From the NCBI RefSeq assembly GCF_003202285.1, contig NZ_MASW01000002.1, positions 1,488,001 to 1,552,000 of the forward strand: 64,000 nucleotides of DNA. The letters run 5' to 3'. This DNA comes from Prauserella muralis (GTDB taxonomy: Bacteria > Actinomycetota > Actinomycetes > Mycobacteriales > Pseudonocardiaceae). Of the stretch, positions 38,926-48,146 are shown piece after piece. Position 1 is the stretch's first letter. Every line of letters starts with the position of its first letter. The notes under the pieces are model-generated. The model had not been told where the DNA came from, did no database searches, and was given only the letters and a program-made list of their open reading frames with translations. The position numbers and the translations under genes are program-made.

Positions 38926-39981
38926 TCAGCCCTTCTCCAGTACGGCCACGAGGTTCTGCTGCAGCGCGGGCCCGCTCGTCGCGTGGGCCAGTGTGCGCCG
39001 CGCGTTGCCTGCGAGGATCTGCCTGGCCGCTTCGCCGATGCGGATCAGCCCGGCCGAGAACATCGGGTTGCCGGTGAGCGTGCCCCCGGAAGGGTTCACC
39101 CGGACCCCGTCACCGAGGCCGAGGGCGTCCCGCACGATCAGCTCCTGGTGGGTGAACGGCGCGTGCAGCTCGGCGATCTCCACGCTTGCGTCCGCGCCCG
39201 CCGCGCGGCCCGCGGCCTCGGTCGACGGCGAACGCGTGAGGTCGCGGGTCCCGAGCGCGGGGGAGTCCACCCGGTGCTCGATGCCGGTGATGACGGCGGG
39301 CCGCTCGACGATGTCGCGGGCGCGTTCGGCCGAGGCCAGCACGACGACGGCGGCGCCGTCGGTGACCGGTGCGATGTCGTGCGCCCGCAGCGGGTCGGCC
39401 ACGTACGGCGTGTCCAGCAGCGCAGCGGCGTCGACATCGCCGGAGAGCTGGGCGAACGGGTTGTCCCGCGCGTCCCGCCGGTTGCGTGCGGCCACCTCGG
39501 CGAGGTCCTTCTCCGACCACAGGCCCGCCTCGATGCCGAGCCGGGCCTGCAGGCCCGCGATGCCGATCGAGTCGGGCCACAGTGGTGCCAGCACGTACGG
39601 GTCGAGCTGCAGCGCGAGCACGCGGCGCAGCTGGCCCGCGGACGACTTGCCGAAGCCGTAGACCAGGGCGGTGTCGACCTCACCCATGCGGATCTTCAGC
39701 CACGCCTCGTACAGCGCCCAGGCGGCGTCCATCTCCACGTGCGACTCGTGGATCGGCGGGAACGCGCCGATCGCGTCGACGGCGGCGATGAACGAGAACG
39801 CCCTGCCCGCCAGGTAGTCCGAGGAGCCGGAGCACCAGAATCCGATGTCGGTTTTGGACAGTCCGGTTTGCTCGAACACCTCGGCGAAGATGGGAACGAG
39901 CATCTCGACGCCGTTGGTGGTTGCGTGGGTGCGCCGCACCGCGGGTGCCTGCGCGAACCCGACCACGGCCACATCGTTCAT
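38926..39981 (-). CDS. ltp4: Thiolase-like lipid-transfer protein Ltp4
   Basis: 351-residue thiolase-like protein resembling Ltp4 (Rv3522). It shows NDVAVVGFAQAPAVRRTHATTNGVEML, HESHVEMDAAWALYEAWLKIRMGEVDTALVYG, PFTHQELIVRDALGLGDGVRVNPSGGTLTGNPMFSAG and HATSGPALQQNLVAVLE. With Ltp3 and the double DUF35 protein it recreates the Rv3521-3523 set. By analogy with Ltp2/ChsH2, the DUF35 protein may be the obligate partner of one or both. ATG, 11 nt after the DUF35 gene. Confidence 0.85.
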   Translation of the reverse strand: MNDVAVVGFAQAPAVRRTHATTNGVEMLVPIFAEVFEQTGLSKTDIGFWCSGSSDYLAGRAFSFIAAVDAIGAFPPIHESHVEMDAAWALYEAWLKIRMGEVDTALVYGFGKSSAGQLRRVLALQLDPYVLAPLWPDSIGIAGLQARLGIEAGLWSEKDLAEVAARNRRDARDNPFAQLSGDVDAAALLDTPYVADPLRAHDIAPVTDGAAVVVLASAERARDIVERPAVITGIEHRVDSPALGTRDLTRSPSTEAAGRAAGADASVEIAELHAPFTHQELIVRDALGLGDGVRVNPSGGTLTGNPMFSAGLIRIGEAARQILAGNARRTLAHATSGPALQQNLVAVLEKG

Positions 39982-39992
39982 CGGGCTTCCCC

Positions 39993-41003
39993 TCACAGGT
40001 GGTGGGCGTAGGACTCGTAGGGCGCGTCCGGCTCGCCGGTCGGCTCGAAGTGCCCGATGTTCTCCAGGGTCGTCGACCACTGCTCGCGCGGCTTCCACGC
40101 CGCGCGCACGCGCATGCCCATGCGCACCTCGGAGGCCTCGCAGCCGAGCACGAGGTGCAGGAACGGGATGTCGGCGCCGTCGAGCAGGATGTACGCGGCG
40201 ACGTAGGGCGGGGTGAGCCGCTGCCCGAGGAAGGGCACGTTGACGATGCAGAACGTGGTGACGATGCCGGTGTCGGGCAGCTCGACCTCGTCGGTGGTCG
40301 GCACGCCGTCGGTGGGACACGCGCCACGCGGCGGGATGTAGACCTTGTGGCAGGCGGGGCAGCGCTGCGCGATCAGCTTGCCCTCGGCCAGCCCGCGCAG
40401 GTAACGGCTCTCCTCGGGCGAGGCGGAGTGCAGGTAGCGCAGGTGGATCGGCGTGATGACGGTGCTCACCGGCTCGCCCTCGGCGCGCTCGGCCACCGGT
40501 GGCGGCGGCGCGGTCGGGGCCGGGCCGGCGGGGGAGTCGGGGCCGGTGAAGCAGGCGATGTCGCGGATGTGGCCGACGGGCTCGTCGGCCCAGCGCGCCC
40601 GCACCCGCATGCCGGTGTGGATGTTGTCGGGCGAGCCGGCGTCGACGGCGTGCAGCAGGCAGGTGTCGGCGCCGTCCAGGCGGATCAGCGCCCACGCGAA
40701 CGGGCGCTGCACGGGCTGGGCGTCGAGCGGTTCGGCGACCCACGACCAGGACACCACGGTGCCCTCGTCGGCGACGTCGGTGAACTCGGTGAGCGGCTGC
40801 GCGGTCAGCGGGTCGTACTCGACCGGCGGCACGTGCACCCGGCCGTCCGAGCCGCGTACGCCGACGATGCGCCGCTCGCGCAGCGCGTTGACGAACCGGC
40901 CGAGCACGGGACCGACCGAGCGGGTGTAGTCGAAGCCCACGTTGAGCGGAGCCGACAGCGGTGCCTCAGGCGCCTCGGATGTCTCGGTTGCGGCGGCATT
41001 CAC
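39993..41003 (-). CDS. Tandem DUF35 OB-fold protein (Rv3521-like)
   Basis: 336 residues. Two OB-fold DUF35 units: about 70-150 (TEFTDVADEGTVVSWSWV ... TGMRVRARWAD) and about 215-310, the latter led by a rubredoxin-like zinc ribbon CPACHKVYIPPRGACP and continuing to MGMRVRAAWKPREQW. In ChsH2 and archaeal HMG-CoA synthase partners, DUF35 proteins assemble with thiolase-fold enzymes and organise CoA transfer. GTG start; the first gene of a KstR-type operon with ltp4 and ltp3. Proposed partner role is inference from the family and position. Confidence 0.85.
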   Translation of the reverse strand: MNAAATETSEAPEAPLSAPLNVGFDYTRSVGPVLGRFVNALRERRIVGVRGSDGRVHVPPVEYDPLTAQPLTEFTDVADEGTVVSWSWVAEPLDAQPVQRPFAWALIRLDGADTCLLHAVDAGSPDNIHTGMRVRARWADEPVGHIRDIACFTGPDSPAGPAPTAPPPPVAERAEGEPVSTVITPIHLRYLHSASPEESRYLRGLAEGKLIAQRCPACHKVYIPPRGACPTDGVPTTDEVELPDTGIVTTFCIVNVPFLGQRLTPPYVAAYILLDGADIPFLHLVLGCEASEVRMGMRVRAAWKPREQWSTTLENIGHFEPTGEPDAPYESYAHHL

Positions 41004-41011
41004 GCCAAAAG

Positions 41012-41025
41012 TGAAACACGTTCTC
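41012..41025. promoter_or_regulatory. KstR-type operator for DUF35-ltp4-ltp3
   Basis: TGAAACACGTTCTC, one mismatch (last base) to the consensus, 8 bp upstream of the minus-strand GTG at 41003. Confidence 0.75.
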
Positions 41026-41077
41026 GTGACTCGGGCAAGCCGTGGCAGGCCGATGTGCTCACTGTCTTGCCCAAGAG

Positions 41078-41091
41078 TGAAACGCGTTCTA
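41078..41091. promoter_or_regulatory. KstR-type operator for the FadD4-like gene
   Basis: TGAAACGCGTTCTA, perfect to TNNAACNNGTTNNA, 11 bp before the ATG at 41103. A divergent 99-bp region with one site for each direction, the same plan as the kstD region. Confidence 0.85.
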
Positions 41092-41102
41092 GATTCTGAC
41101 GT

Positions 41103-42677
41103 ATGCCCACTACTACCGAGCCGACGACCGACACCATCGGCCTGTGGAACATCGCCGCCGAGCGGCCCGAGCTCACGGCGGTGGTCGACCCGGACGGCAC
41201 CGAGGTCAGCTACGGCGAGCTCAGCGCGAAGGCCAACGCCTACGCCCGCGGGCTGCGTGCGCTCGGCCTGCAGACCGGCGACGCCGTCGTGGTCCTGCAG
41301 CCCAACGGGGTCGAACTGCTGGCCGCCTACTTCGCCGCCGTCCAGACCGGCCTGTACGTCGTCATGGTCAACTGGCACCTGGTGGCGCCCGAGGTGGCCT
41401 ACATCATCACCGACTCGGGCGCCAAGGCCTTCCTGGCACACGAGCGGTTCGCCGACGTGGCGGTCGCGGCGGCGGACGAGGCAGGTGTGGCCGCGGAGGC
41501 CAGGTTCGCCGTGGGCAGCGTGCCGGGCTTTCGCCGCGTGGAGGAACTGGGCGCGGGGGAGGGGGACGGCCGCCCGGACGTGCGCACGGCGGGCTCGCCG
41601 ATGCTCTACACGTCGGGCACCACGGGGCGGCCCAAGGGCGTGCGGCGGCCGCTGACCGGTGCCGACCCCGACGAGGTTCCCGCGGCGTCGACCTGGTTCT
41701 TCGGCATCTTCGGCCTCGCGCCGTTCGACGGGCACGTGCATCTGTGCGGCTCGCCGCTGTACCACACGGCGGTGCTCAACTTCGTCGCGATCTCGATCCA
41801 GCTCGGCCACCCGGCGGTGCTCATGGACCGCTGGGACCCGGAGGAGATGCTGCGGCTCATCGAGCGGCATCGCGTGACGCACAGCCACATGGTGCCCACG
41901 CAGTTCCGCAGGCTGCTGGCGCTGCCGGAGGATGTGCGGGCGCGCTACGACGTGTCGTCGCTGCGCGTCATGATCCACGGTGCGGCGCCCTGCCCGCAGG
42001 AGGTCAAGCGCCGCATGCTCGAGTGGTGGGGCCCCGTCGTGACCGAGTACTACGCCGCCACGGAGGGGGGTGGCACGGCCATCAGCGGGCAGGAGTGGCT
42101 GCGCAAGCCGGGATCGGTGGGCAAGCCGTGGCCGGGCTCGGTGGTGAAGGTGCTCGACGACGACGGCAACGAGCTGCCGCCGGGCGAACCCGGCACCGTC
42201 TACATGCGCATGGGTTCCTCGACATTCGAGTACCACAAGGACCGCGCGAAGACCGAGCAGGCGCGCGTCGGCGACCTGTTCACCCTCGGAGACGTGGGCT
42301 ACCTCGACGAGGACGGCTACCTGTACCTGCACGACCGCAAGAACGACATGATCATCTCGGGTGGGGTGAACATCTATCCCGCCGAGATCGAGAACGAGCT
42401 GGTGCTGCACCCCAAGGTCGCCGACGTGGCCGTGTTCGGCGTTCCGCACGACGACTGGGGTGAGCAGATCAAGGCCGTCGTGCAGCCCGCCGAGGGTGTG
42501 CAGCCGTCGCCGGAGCTCACCGAGGAGCTGCTGGAGTATGCGCGCGGCAGGCTGGCGAAGTTCAAGCTGCCGCGCAGCGTCGACTACGTCGCCGAGCTGC
42601 CCCGCGACCCCAACGGCAAGCTCTACAAGCGCAAGCTGCGCGACCCGTACTGGCAGGGCCGCGAGCGCGCCATCTGA
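41103..42677 (+). CDS. FadD4-like acyl-CoA synthetase
   Basis: 524-residue ANL-superfamily acyl-CoA ligase. The P-loop YTSGTTGRPKGVRRP is near residue 170, then TEYYAATEGGGTAISG (A5 region) and GDVGYLDEDGYLYLHDRKNDMIISGG (A7-A8) and the catalytic Lys in NGKLYKRKLRD. Most like the FadD4 group rather than FadD17 or FadD3, whose sequences differ. Regulated by a KstR-type site, so a steroid or sterol-derived carboxylate is the probable substrate, but which is unknown. ATG, probably short leader. It converges on echA19, with a terminator between. Confidence 0.85.
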   Translation: MPTTTEPTTDTIGLWNIAAERPELTAVVDPDGTEVSYGELSAKANAYARGLRALGLQTGDAVVVLQPNGVELLAAYFAAVQTGLYVVMVNWHLVAPEVAYIITDSGAKAFLAHERFADVAVAAADEAGVAAEARFAVGSVPGFRRVEELGAGEGDGRPDVRTAGSPMLYTSGTTGRPKGVRRPLTGADPDEVPAASTWFFGIFGLAPFDGHVHLCGSPLYHTAVLNFVAISIQLGHPAVLMDRWDPEEMLRLIERHRVTHSHMVPTQFRRLLALPEDVRARYDVSSLRVMIHGAAPCPQEVKRRMLEWWGPVVTEYYAATEGGGTAISGQEWLRKPGSVGKPWPGSVVKVLDDDGNELPPGEPGTVYMRMGSSTFEYHKDRAKTEQARVGDLFTLGDVGYLDEDGYLYLHDRKNDMIISGGVNIYPAEIENELVLHPKVADVAVFGVPHDDWGEQIKAVVQPAEGVQPSPELTEELLEYARGRLAKFKLPRSVDYVAELPRDPNGKLYKRKLRDPYWQGRERAI

Positions 42678-42693
42678 GGCTGCCCCACGAGAG

Positions 42694-42730
42694 CGGCCCG
42701 GGACCGGCGGAGGACGCCGGTCCCGGGCCG
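42694..42730. terminator. Bidirectional terminator between FadD4-like gene and echA19
   Basis: Perfect 15-bp stem (42694-42708 and 42716-42730) with a 7-nt loop, extended by flanking CACGAG/CTCGTG pairing. It lies between the two convergent stops (42677 and 42745). Confidence 0.85.
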
Positions 42731-42744
42731 TCCTCGTGCTGTCG

Positions 42745-43530
42745 TCAGCGGCCCTGGAAACGGGGCTTGCGCTTCTCGGCGAAGGCGCGCGGGCCCTCCT
42801 TGGCGTCGTCGCTGGCGAAGACGGTCATGCCGTACTGGGCGTCCAGCTTGAACGCCTCCTCCTCGTGCATGCCCTCCGTGTCGCGCATCGTGCGCAGGAT
42901 CGCCTGCACGGCGAGCGGCCCGTTGCCCGCGATGGTCTCCGCGATCTCCAGCGCCGTCTCGAGCGCGGTCCCGTCGGCGACGACGTGGCCGACGAGCCCG
43001 ATCTCCTTGGCCTCGGCGGCCGTGATGTGCTTGCCGGTCAGCAGGATCTCCGCCGCCACCGTGTAGGGAATCTGCCGCGGCAGCCGCACGGCGGAGCCGC
43101 CGAGGGGGAACAGCCCCCACCGTGCCTCGGACACCCCGAACCGCGCGCTCTCGCCCGCGACGCGGATGTCGGTGCCCTGCAGGATCTCCGTGCCGCCCGC
43201 GATCGCGGGCCCCTCGACCGCGGCGATGAGCGGCTTGGTGAGCCTGCGGCCCTTGAGCAGGCCGTCCATCCTGCTCGGGTCCCAGGTGCCCTTCTCGAAC
43301 GACGCGGCGGGGCTGTTCCGGCTCATGGACTTGAGGTCGGCGCCCGCGCAGAACGCGCCGCCCGCGCCGGTCAGCACGCAGCTGCGAATGTCCGGATCGG
43401 CATCGACCCGGTCCCACGCCTGCGCCATGATCGCCAGCATCTCGCCCGTCAGGGCGTTCCGGGCTTCGGGGCGGTTCATCGTCACCACGAGCGTGTGCCC
43501 GCGTTGTTCCACCAGCGCGTGTGGTTCCAC
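42745..43530 (-). CDS. echA19: Enoyl-CoA hydratase EchA19
   Basis: 261-residue crotonase. The oxyanion motifs [13 protein letters not shown] (about 67-79) and the segment [13 protein letters not shown] and [15 protein letters not shown] carry the fold; hydratase glutamates are expected in the latter two regions. In M. tuberculosis EchA19 (Rv3516) hydrates side-chain steroid enoyl-CoAs and lies divergent from fadD19, exactly as here. I take GTG 43530 ([15 protein letters not shown]) rather than the longer frame start at 43620, which would run over the KstR site. Confidence 0.88.
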   Translation of the reverse strand: MEPHALVEQRGHTLVVTMNRPEARNALTGEMLAIMAQAWDRVDADPDIRSCVLTGAGGAFCAGADLKSMSRNSPAASFEKGTWDPSRMDGLLKGRRLTKPLIAAVEGPAIAGGTEILQGTDIRVAGESARFGVSEARWGLFPLGGSAVRLPRQIPYTVAAEILLTGKHITAAEAKEIGLVGHVVADGTALETALEIAETIAGNGPLAVQAILRTMRDTEGMHEEEAFKLDAQYGMTVFASDDAKEGPRAFAEKRKPRFQGR

Positions 43531-43589
43531 TTCTCGCGACCTCTCGATCGGGGAATCGCCGAACGGCCGACAAGGCCATTGCCCAGAAC

Positions 43590-43603
43590 GATAACATGTT
43601 CTA
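43590..43603. promoter_or_regulatory. KstR-type operator between echA19 and fadD19
   Basis: GATAACATGTTCTA, one mismatch (first base) to the consensus, 10 bp before the fadD19 GTG and 59 bp from the echA19 start. One site may serve both directions. Confidence 0.78.
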
Positions 43604-43613
43604 GTTTGTGTGA

Positions 43614-45230
43614 GTGGCACTCAACATCGCGGATCTGCTCGAGCACGCCGTCGACGCCGTGCCGGATCGCACCGCGGTCATCTGCGGCGGCCGGAGCGTC
43701 ACCTATGCCCAGCTGGACGAGCGCGCCAACGCGCTCGCCCACCACCTCGCGGCGCAAGGTGTGGGCACGGGCGACCACATCGGTGTGTACTCGCGAAACT
43801 CCATCGAGATGATCGAAACGATGTTCGCGGCGTACAAACTCCGCGCCATCGCGATCAACGTCAACTACCGGTACGTCCACGGGGAGCTGACCTACCTGTT
43901 CGACAACGCCGACCTCGTCGCGCTGGTGCACGAGCGGCAGTACTCGGACCGGGTGGCGGCCGTGCTCCCCGAGGCGCCGAAGTTGAAACACGTTTTAGTC
44001 GTCGAGGACGGCAGCGACGCGGACTACTCCGCCTACGGCGGTATCGACTACGAGCAGGCCGTGGCGCAGAGCTCGCGCGATCGCGACTTCGCCGAGCGCA
44101 GCCCCGACGACCTCTACATCCTCTACACCGGCGGCACCACCGGTTACCCCAAGGGCGTCATGTGGCGGCACGAGGACGTCTGGCGCGCCCTCGGCGGCGG
44201 CATCGACTTCGTCACCGGCGAGTACGTGCCGGACGAGTGGACCCTCGCCGAGCAGGGCAAGCAGGGCGCGCTGGTGCGGCTGCCCGCCGCGCCGCTCATC
44301 CACGGCGCCGCCCAGTGGGCCGCGTTCGGTGCCCTGTTCGCCGGAGGCACGGTGGTGTTCGTGCCGCAGTTCGACGCGCACGAGATCTGGCGGCAGGTCC
44401 AGCAGCACAAGGTGCAGGTGCTCACCATCGTCGGCGACGCCATGGCCCGCCCGTTGCTGGACGCCTACCACGAGGGCGGCTACGACGCCTCGTCCATCGT
44501 CGCCATCTCCAGCCACGCCGCGCTGTTCTCGCATTCGGTCAAGCAGGAGTACCTGGCGACGTTTCCCAACATCGTGCTCACCGACGCCATCGGCTCCTCC
44601 GAGAGCGGCTTCACCGGCATCGGCATGATGGCCAAGGACGCCGACCACTCGGCGGGCCCGAGGGTGAACTTCGGCAAGGACGCCGTCCTGCTCGACGACG
44701 ACAACCGCATCGTGGAGCGCAAGCCGGGCGCGGTCGGCCGGATCGGCAGGCGAGGGCACGTGCCGCTCGGCTACTACAAGGACCCCGCCAAGAGCGAGAC
44801 GATCTTCGTCGAGGCCGGCGGCGCCCGCTACGTGGTGCCCGGCGACTGGGCCCGCTACGAGGAGGACGGCACGGTCACCCTCCTCGGCCGCGGCTCGCAG
44901 TGCGTCAACACCGGCGGCGAGAAGGTGTTTCCCGAGGAGGTCGAGGGCGCGCTCAAGTCGCACCCCGACGTCTTCGACGCGCTCGTGCTCGGCGTGCCCG
45001 ACGAACGGCTCGGGCAGCGCGTGGGCGCCATCGTGCAGGCAAGGCCCGGCAGGCGGCCGGACCTTGCCGCCGTCGAGGCCCACGTGCGTACGCAGGTCGC
45101 CGGGTACAAGGTGCCGCGCAGCATCTGGCTCGTCGACGAGATCGGCCGCCTGCCCAGCGGCAAGCCCGACTACCCGTGGGCCCAGCGGCACGCCGCCGCG
45201 CACCCGCCCACCGTGAGTCAGACTCAGTAA
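43614..45230 (+). CDS. fadD19: Steroid-26-oyl-CoA ligase FadD19
   Basis: 538-residue acyl-CoA ligase; FadD19 has about 548. It activates the C26/C27 carboxylate made by CYP125 before side-chain beta-oxidation. P-loop [19 protein letters not shown] near residue 165 is that of FadD19, with [24 protein letters not shown] at the start, [12 protein letters not shown] (A5), [20 protein letters not shown] (A8) and GKPDYPWA with the C-terminal Lys. GTG start. A perfect KstR-type motif lies inside the gene at 43984. The nitronate monooxygenase-like gene follows by 16 nt. Confidence 0.9.
   Translation: MALNIADLLEHAVDAVPDRTAVICGGRSVTYAQLDERANALAHHLAAQGVGTGDHIGVYSRNSIEMIETMFAAYKLRAIAINVNYRYVHGELTYLFDNADLVALVHERQYSDRVAAVLPEAPKLKHVLVVEDGSDADYSAYGGIDYEQAVAQSSRDRDFAERSPDDLYILYTGGTTGYPKGVMWRHEDVWRALGGGIDFVTGEYVPDEWTLAEQGKQGALVRLPAAPLIHGAAQWAAFGALFAGGTVVFVPQFDAHEIWRQVQQHKVQVLTIVGDAMARPLLDAYHEGGYDASSIVAISSHAALFSHSVKQEYLATFPNIVLTDAIGSSESGFTGIGMMAKDADHSAGPRVNFGKDAVLLDDDNRIVERKPGAVGRIGRRGHVPLGYYKDPAKSETIFVEAGGARYVVPGDWARYEEDGTVTLLGRGSQCVNTGGEKVFPEEVEGALKSHPDVFDALVLGVPDERLGQRVGAIVQARPGRRPDLAAVEAHVRTQVAGYKVPRSIWLVDEIGRLPSGKPDYPWAQRHAAAHPPTVSQTQ
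43984..43997. promoter_or_regulatory. KstR-type motif inside fadD19 (function doubtful)
   Basis: TGAAACACGTTTTA, a perfect TNNAACNNGTTNNA match, at codons 124-128 of fadD19 where it encodes LKHVLVV. It could be a secondary roadblock operator or a chance result of a conserved coding word. Confidence 0.35.
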
Positions 45231-45246
45231 GGAGAGGCCCAGCGAC

Positions 45247-46359
45247 ATGCGCACCCCGCTGTGCGACACACTCGGCATCGACGTGCCGATCATCGGGTTC
45301 ACGCCGTCGGAACACGTCGCCGCCGCCATCAGCAGGGCAGGCGGGCTCGGCGTGCTCGGCTGCGTCCGGTTCAACGACGCCGACGAGCTCGACAAGGTGC
45401 TCGGCTGGATGGACGCCAACACCGACGGCAGGCCCTACGGGGTCGACGTGGTGATGCCGTCGAAGATCCCCACCGAGGGCAGCTCCGTCGACCTGGCCGA
45501 GCTGATCCCCGACGGGCACAAGGCCTTCGTCGAGCGCACCCTCGCCCAGCTGGGCGTACCCGAGCTGCCCGACGGCACCGACGAGCGCGCCGGTGTGCTC
45601 GGCTGGCTGCACTCGGTGGCGCGCTCCCACGTCGAGGTGGCCCTCCGGCACCCGATCGCCCTCATCGCCAACGCTCTGGGCTCGCCACCGGTGGACGTCA
45701 TCGCGCAGGCCCACGAGCGCGGGGTGCCGGTGGCCGCACTGGCGGGCAAGGCCGAGCACGCGGTGCGCCACGTCGACAACGGCGTGGACTTCGTCGTGGC
45801 ACAGGGCTACGAGGCGGGCGGGCACACCGGCGAGATCGCCTCGATGGTGCTGCTGCCGGAGATCGTCGACGCCGTGGGCGAGCGGGCACCCGTCCTGGCG
45901 GCGGGGGGCATCGGCTCCGGACGGCAGGCCGCGGCTGCGCTGGCACTGGGCGCCGCCGGGGTGTGGACCGGCTCGATCTGGCTGGCCACGCGCGAGTACC
46001 TGGAGACGATGCCCGACTCGGAGCCGATGCAGCAGGCGCTGGTCGCGGCCAGCTCGTCGGACACGGTGCGCACCCGCATCTACACCGGCAAGCCCGCCCG
46101 CCTGCTCAGGACCCGCTGGACGGAGGCGTGGGCGGCGCCGGACGCGCCGGAGCCGCTGCCGATGCCGCTGCAGAACCTGCTGGTCTCGCACGCGCACAAC
46201 CGCATCCACGCCGCCGCGGACCCCTCGGTGGTGTCGATGCCGGTGGGCCAGATCGTCGGCAGGCTCAACGAGGTGCGCGCCGTGGCCGATGTCGTCGCCG
46301 ACCTGGTCGGCGGGTTCGAGGCCGCCGTCGACCGCGTCGCCGGGATCAGGCGCGCCTGA
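45247..46359 (+). CDS. Nitronate monooxygenase-family flavoprotein (Rv1533-like)
   Basis: 370-residue FMN TIM-barrel of the 2-nitropropane dioxygenase/NMO family. Marks: DVPIIGFTPSEHVAAAISRAGGLGVLG, VAQGYEAGGHTGEIASMVLLPEIVDAV with phosphate-binding glycine regions AAGGIGSGRQAAAALALGA. Similar to Rv1533 rather than IpdC as far as I can judge. Enzymes here act as flavin oxidoreductases on nitronates, quinones or enoyl-CoA-like substrates. Tight to fadD19 (16 nt) and therefore probably KstR-controlled. ATG with AAGGAGAGGC. Overlaps the convergent permease by 14 nt. Confidence 0.85.
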   Translation: MRTPLCDTLGIDVPIIGFTPSEHVAAAISRAGGLGVLGCVRFNDADELDKVLGWMDANTDGRPYGVDVVMPSKIPTEGSSVDLAELIPDGHKAFVERTLAQLGVPELPDGTDERAGVLGWLHSVARSHVEVALRHPIALIANALGSPPVDVIAQAHERGVPVAALAGKAEHAVRHVDNGVDFVVAQGYEAGGHTGEIASMVLLPEIVDAVGERAPVLAAGGIGSGRQAAAALALGAAGVWTGSIWLATREYLETMPDSEPMQQALVAASSSDTVRTRIYTGKPARLLRTRWTEAWAAPDAPEPLPMPLQNLLVSHAHNRIHAAADPSVVSMPVGQIVGRLNEVRAVADVVADLVGGFEAAVDRVAGIRRA

Positions 46360-47578
46360 CGACGTAGGCGAGGGCGCCGGCGGCGAGCGCGGCGGCGCCC
46401 GCCGCCACCGACGTCCAGGGCAGGCTGAACGCCAGCACCACGCAGCCCGCCAGGCCGACCACGGGCACCGCGCGTCGGCCCAGCGTCAGCGCGCTGGCGT
46501 TGGCGACGGCGTAGTAGGTCAGCACCGCGAACGACGAGAAGCCGATCGCCGAGCGCAGATCGGCGACCGAGGCGACCGCGGCCACCACGACACCCACCGC
46601 CACCTCGGCCCGGTGCGGCACCCCGAATCGCGGGTGCACGGCGGCAAGCCCGCGCGGCAGGTGGCCGTCCCGCGACATCGCCAGCACCGTCCTGGACACG
46701 CCCAGCACCAGTGCCAGCAGCGCGCCCAGTGCCGCGACCGCCGCCCCGGCGCGCACCACCGGCGCGAGCGGTGCCCAGGACGTCGCCGCGACCGCCTGCG
46801 CCACCGGGTCGGCCGACGCGCCCAGCGCGGCGGGCCCGAGCTGGGCCAGCACGGTCACCGCCACGGCCGCGTACACGACCAGCACGATGCCGAGCGCCAC
46901 CGGGATGGCGCGGGGGATCGTGCGTGCCGGGTCGCGCACCTCCTCGCCGAGCGTGGCGATGCGCGCGTATCCCGCGAAGGCGAAGAACAGCAGCCCGGCC
47001 GCCTCCAGCACGCCGGCGGGGCCTGCGCCCGGGAAGGGCGTGAGCCCTTCGCCGCCGGGGGTGCCCGCCACCAGGATCGCCACCACGGCGCAGGCCAGCA
47101 CGAGCAGGCTCACCGCGACGATCAGCCTGGTCGCCAGCGCGGAGCGGTGCACGCCGCGGTAGTTCACCGCCGTCAGCGCCGCCACCACCGCCACGGCGAG
47201 CAGGCCGCGCCACGGCTGGCCGAGGCCCGGCGCGGTGTAGGCGACGACGGTCAGCGCCATGGCCGCGCAGCTGGCCGTCTTGCCGACCACGAAGCCCCAG
47301 CCGGCGAGGTGGCCCCAGAACGGGCCCAGCCGCTCCCGGCCGTAGACGTAGGTGCCGCCGGAGGACGGGTACCGGGCGGCGAGCCGTGCCGAGGAGGTCG
47401 CGTTGCAGTACGCCACCACGGCCGCGATCACCAGTCCCAGCAGCAGGCCCGCGCCCGCTGCCCGCGCGGCGGGGGCGAAGGCGACGAACACCCCCGCGCC
47501 GATCATCGCGCCGAGGCCGATGACCACGGCGTCACCGGTGCCGAGCCTGCGCGCCAGCCGATCCGATTCCGCCGCCAT
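46346..47578 (-). CDS. APC-superfamily amino acid permease
   Basis: 410-residue integral membrane transporter, about 12 helices. The N-terminal GTGDAVVIGLGAMIGAGVFVAFAPAA, YPSSGGTYVYGRERLGPFWGHLAGW and GVSRTVLAMSRDGHLPRGLAAVHPRFGVPHRAEV identify the APC amino acid/polyamine/organocation superfamily. Substrate unknown. It is convergent with the nitronate monooxygenase-like gene (14-nt overlap) and divergent from the lipoprotein gene. Confidence 0.88.
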   Translation of the reverse strand: MAAESDRLARRLGTGDAVVIGLGAMIGAGVFVAFAPAARAAGAGLLLGLVIAAVVAYCNATSSARLAARYPSSGGTYVYGRERLGPFWGHLAGWGFVVGKTASCAAMALTVVAYTAPGLGQPWRGLLAVAVVAALTAVNYRGVHRSALATRLIVAVSLLVLACAVVAILVAGTPGGEGLTPFPGAGPAGVLEAAGLLFFAFAGYARIATLGEEVRDPARTIPRAIPVALGIVLVVYAAVAVTVLAQLGPAALGASADPVAQAVAATSWAPLAPVVRAGAAVAALGALLALVLGVSRTVLAMSRDGHLPRGLAAVHPRFGVPHRAEVAVGVVVAAVASVADLRSAIGFSSFAVLTYYAVANASALTLGRRAVPVVGLAGCVVLAFSLPWTSVAAGAAALAAGALAYVVRRA

Positions 47579-47618
47579 GGGTGCAACCTACCGCCGGGCT
47601 GGTTACGTCCTGTTGACC

Positions 47619-48131
47619 ATGAGGTGGAAAGAGACGATCACCGCCGCCGGCGCGGTGCTGCTGCTCGCGACCGCCTGCGGCCAGCAACCCGGCTCCGGAT
47701 CGCTGCCCGCCCGAGAGGCAGGAAACTCGGTCGAGGCCCCGTCCGGCGAGCTGACGAAGGTGCCGGGCCGCAAGCCCGCCCAGCCGCCGTCCGAACAGCC
47801 GCCCTCCGAGCCGGGTGCGGACGGCAGGGCGGTGCCACCGGAGCGCGTCGACGGCTCGGCGCTGCCCCGGGGCTACCCGGTGGACGTGTCGGTGTCCGCG
47901 GACGGCAGGGCGCTGACGATCATCGGCCAGGAGGGCGGCTGCAGCCAGGCGAGCGCCGAGGTCGGCGACCAGGCGCGCCAGCGGGTCGCCGTCACGATGG
48001 TCGAGACCAAGCTGGCGGACAAGAACGTCATGTGCACGATGGACATGCGCTATCCGCCGATCACCGTGCGGCTGGACCAGCCACTCGGCGACCGGACCGT
48101 CGTGCTCGACTACGTGCGGCGCACCGCCTGA
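47619..48131 (+). CDS. Putative lipoprotein
   Basis: 170 residues. MRWKETITAAGAVLLLATAC is a lipoprotein signal with the modified Cys at residue 20 (LATAC, slightly atypical), then a Pro/Ser/Glu-rich linker (about 30-70) and a globular domain with two cysteines (GGCSQASAEV and MCTMDMRYP) likely disulphide bonded. It ends LGDRTVVLDYVRRTA. Secreted cell-surface protein of unknown function, similar in plan to many actinobacterial lipoproteins. ATG at 47619 chosen for the signal peptide. Confidence 0.75.
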   Translation: MRWKETITAAGAVLLLATACGQQPGSGSLPAREAGNSVEAPSGELTKVPGRKPAQPPSEQPPSEPGADGRAVPPERVDGSALPRGYPVDVSVSADGRALTIIGQEGGCSQASAEVGDQARQRVAVTMVETKLADKNVMCTMDMRYPPITVRLDQPLGDRTVVLDYVRRTA

Positions 48132-48146
48132 GCCCCGGCAGCCGGG

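Noticed and set aside
45247-46359. Nitronate monooxygenase-like gene as IpdC (C/D-ring reductase)
   Set aside because: Similarity seems closer to Rv1533 and none of the ipdAB/fadE30/echA20 partners are nearby, so I kept the family-level name.
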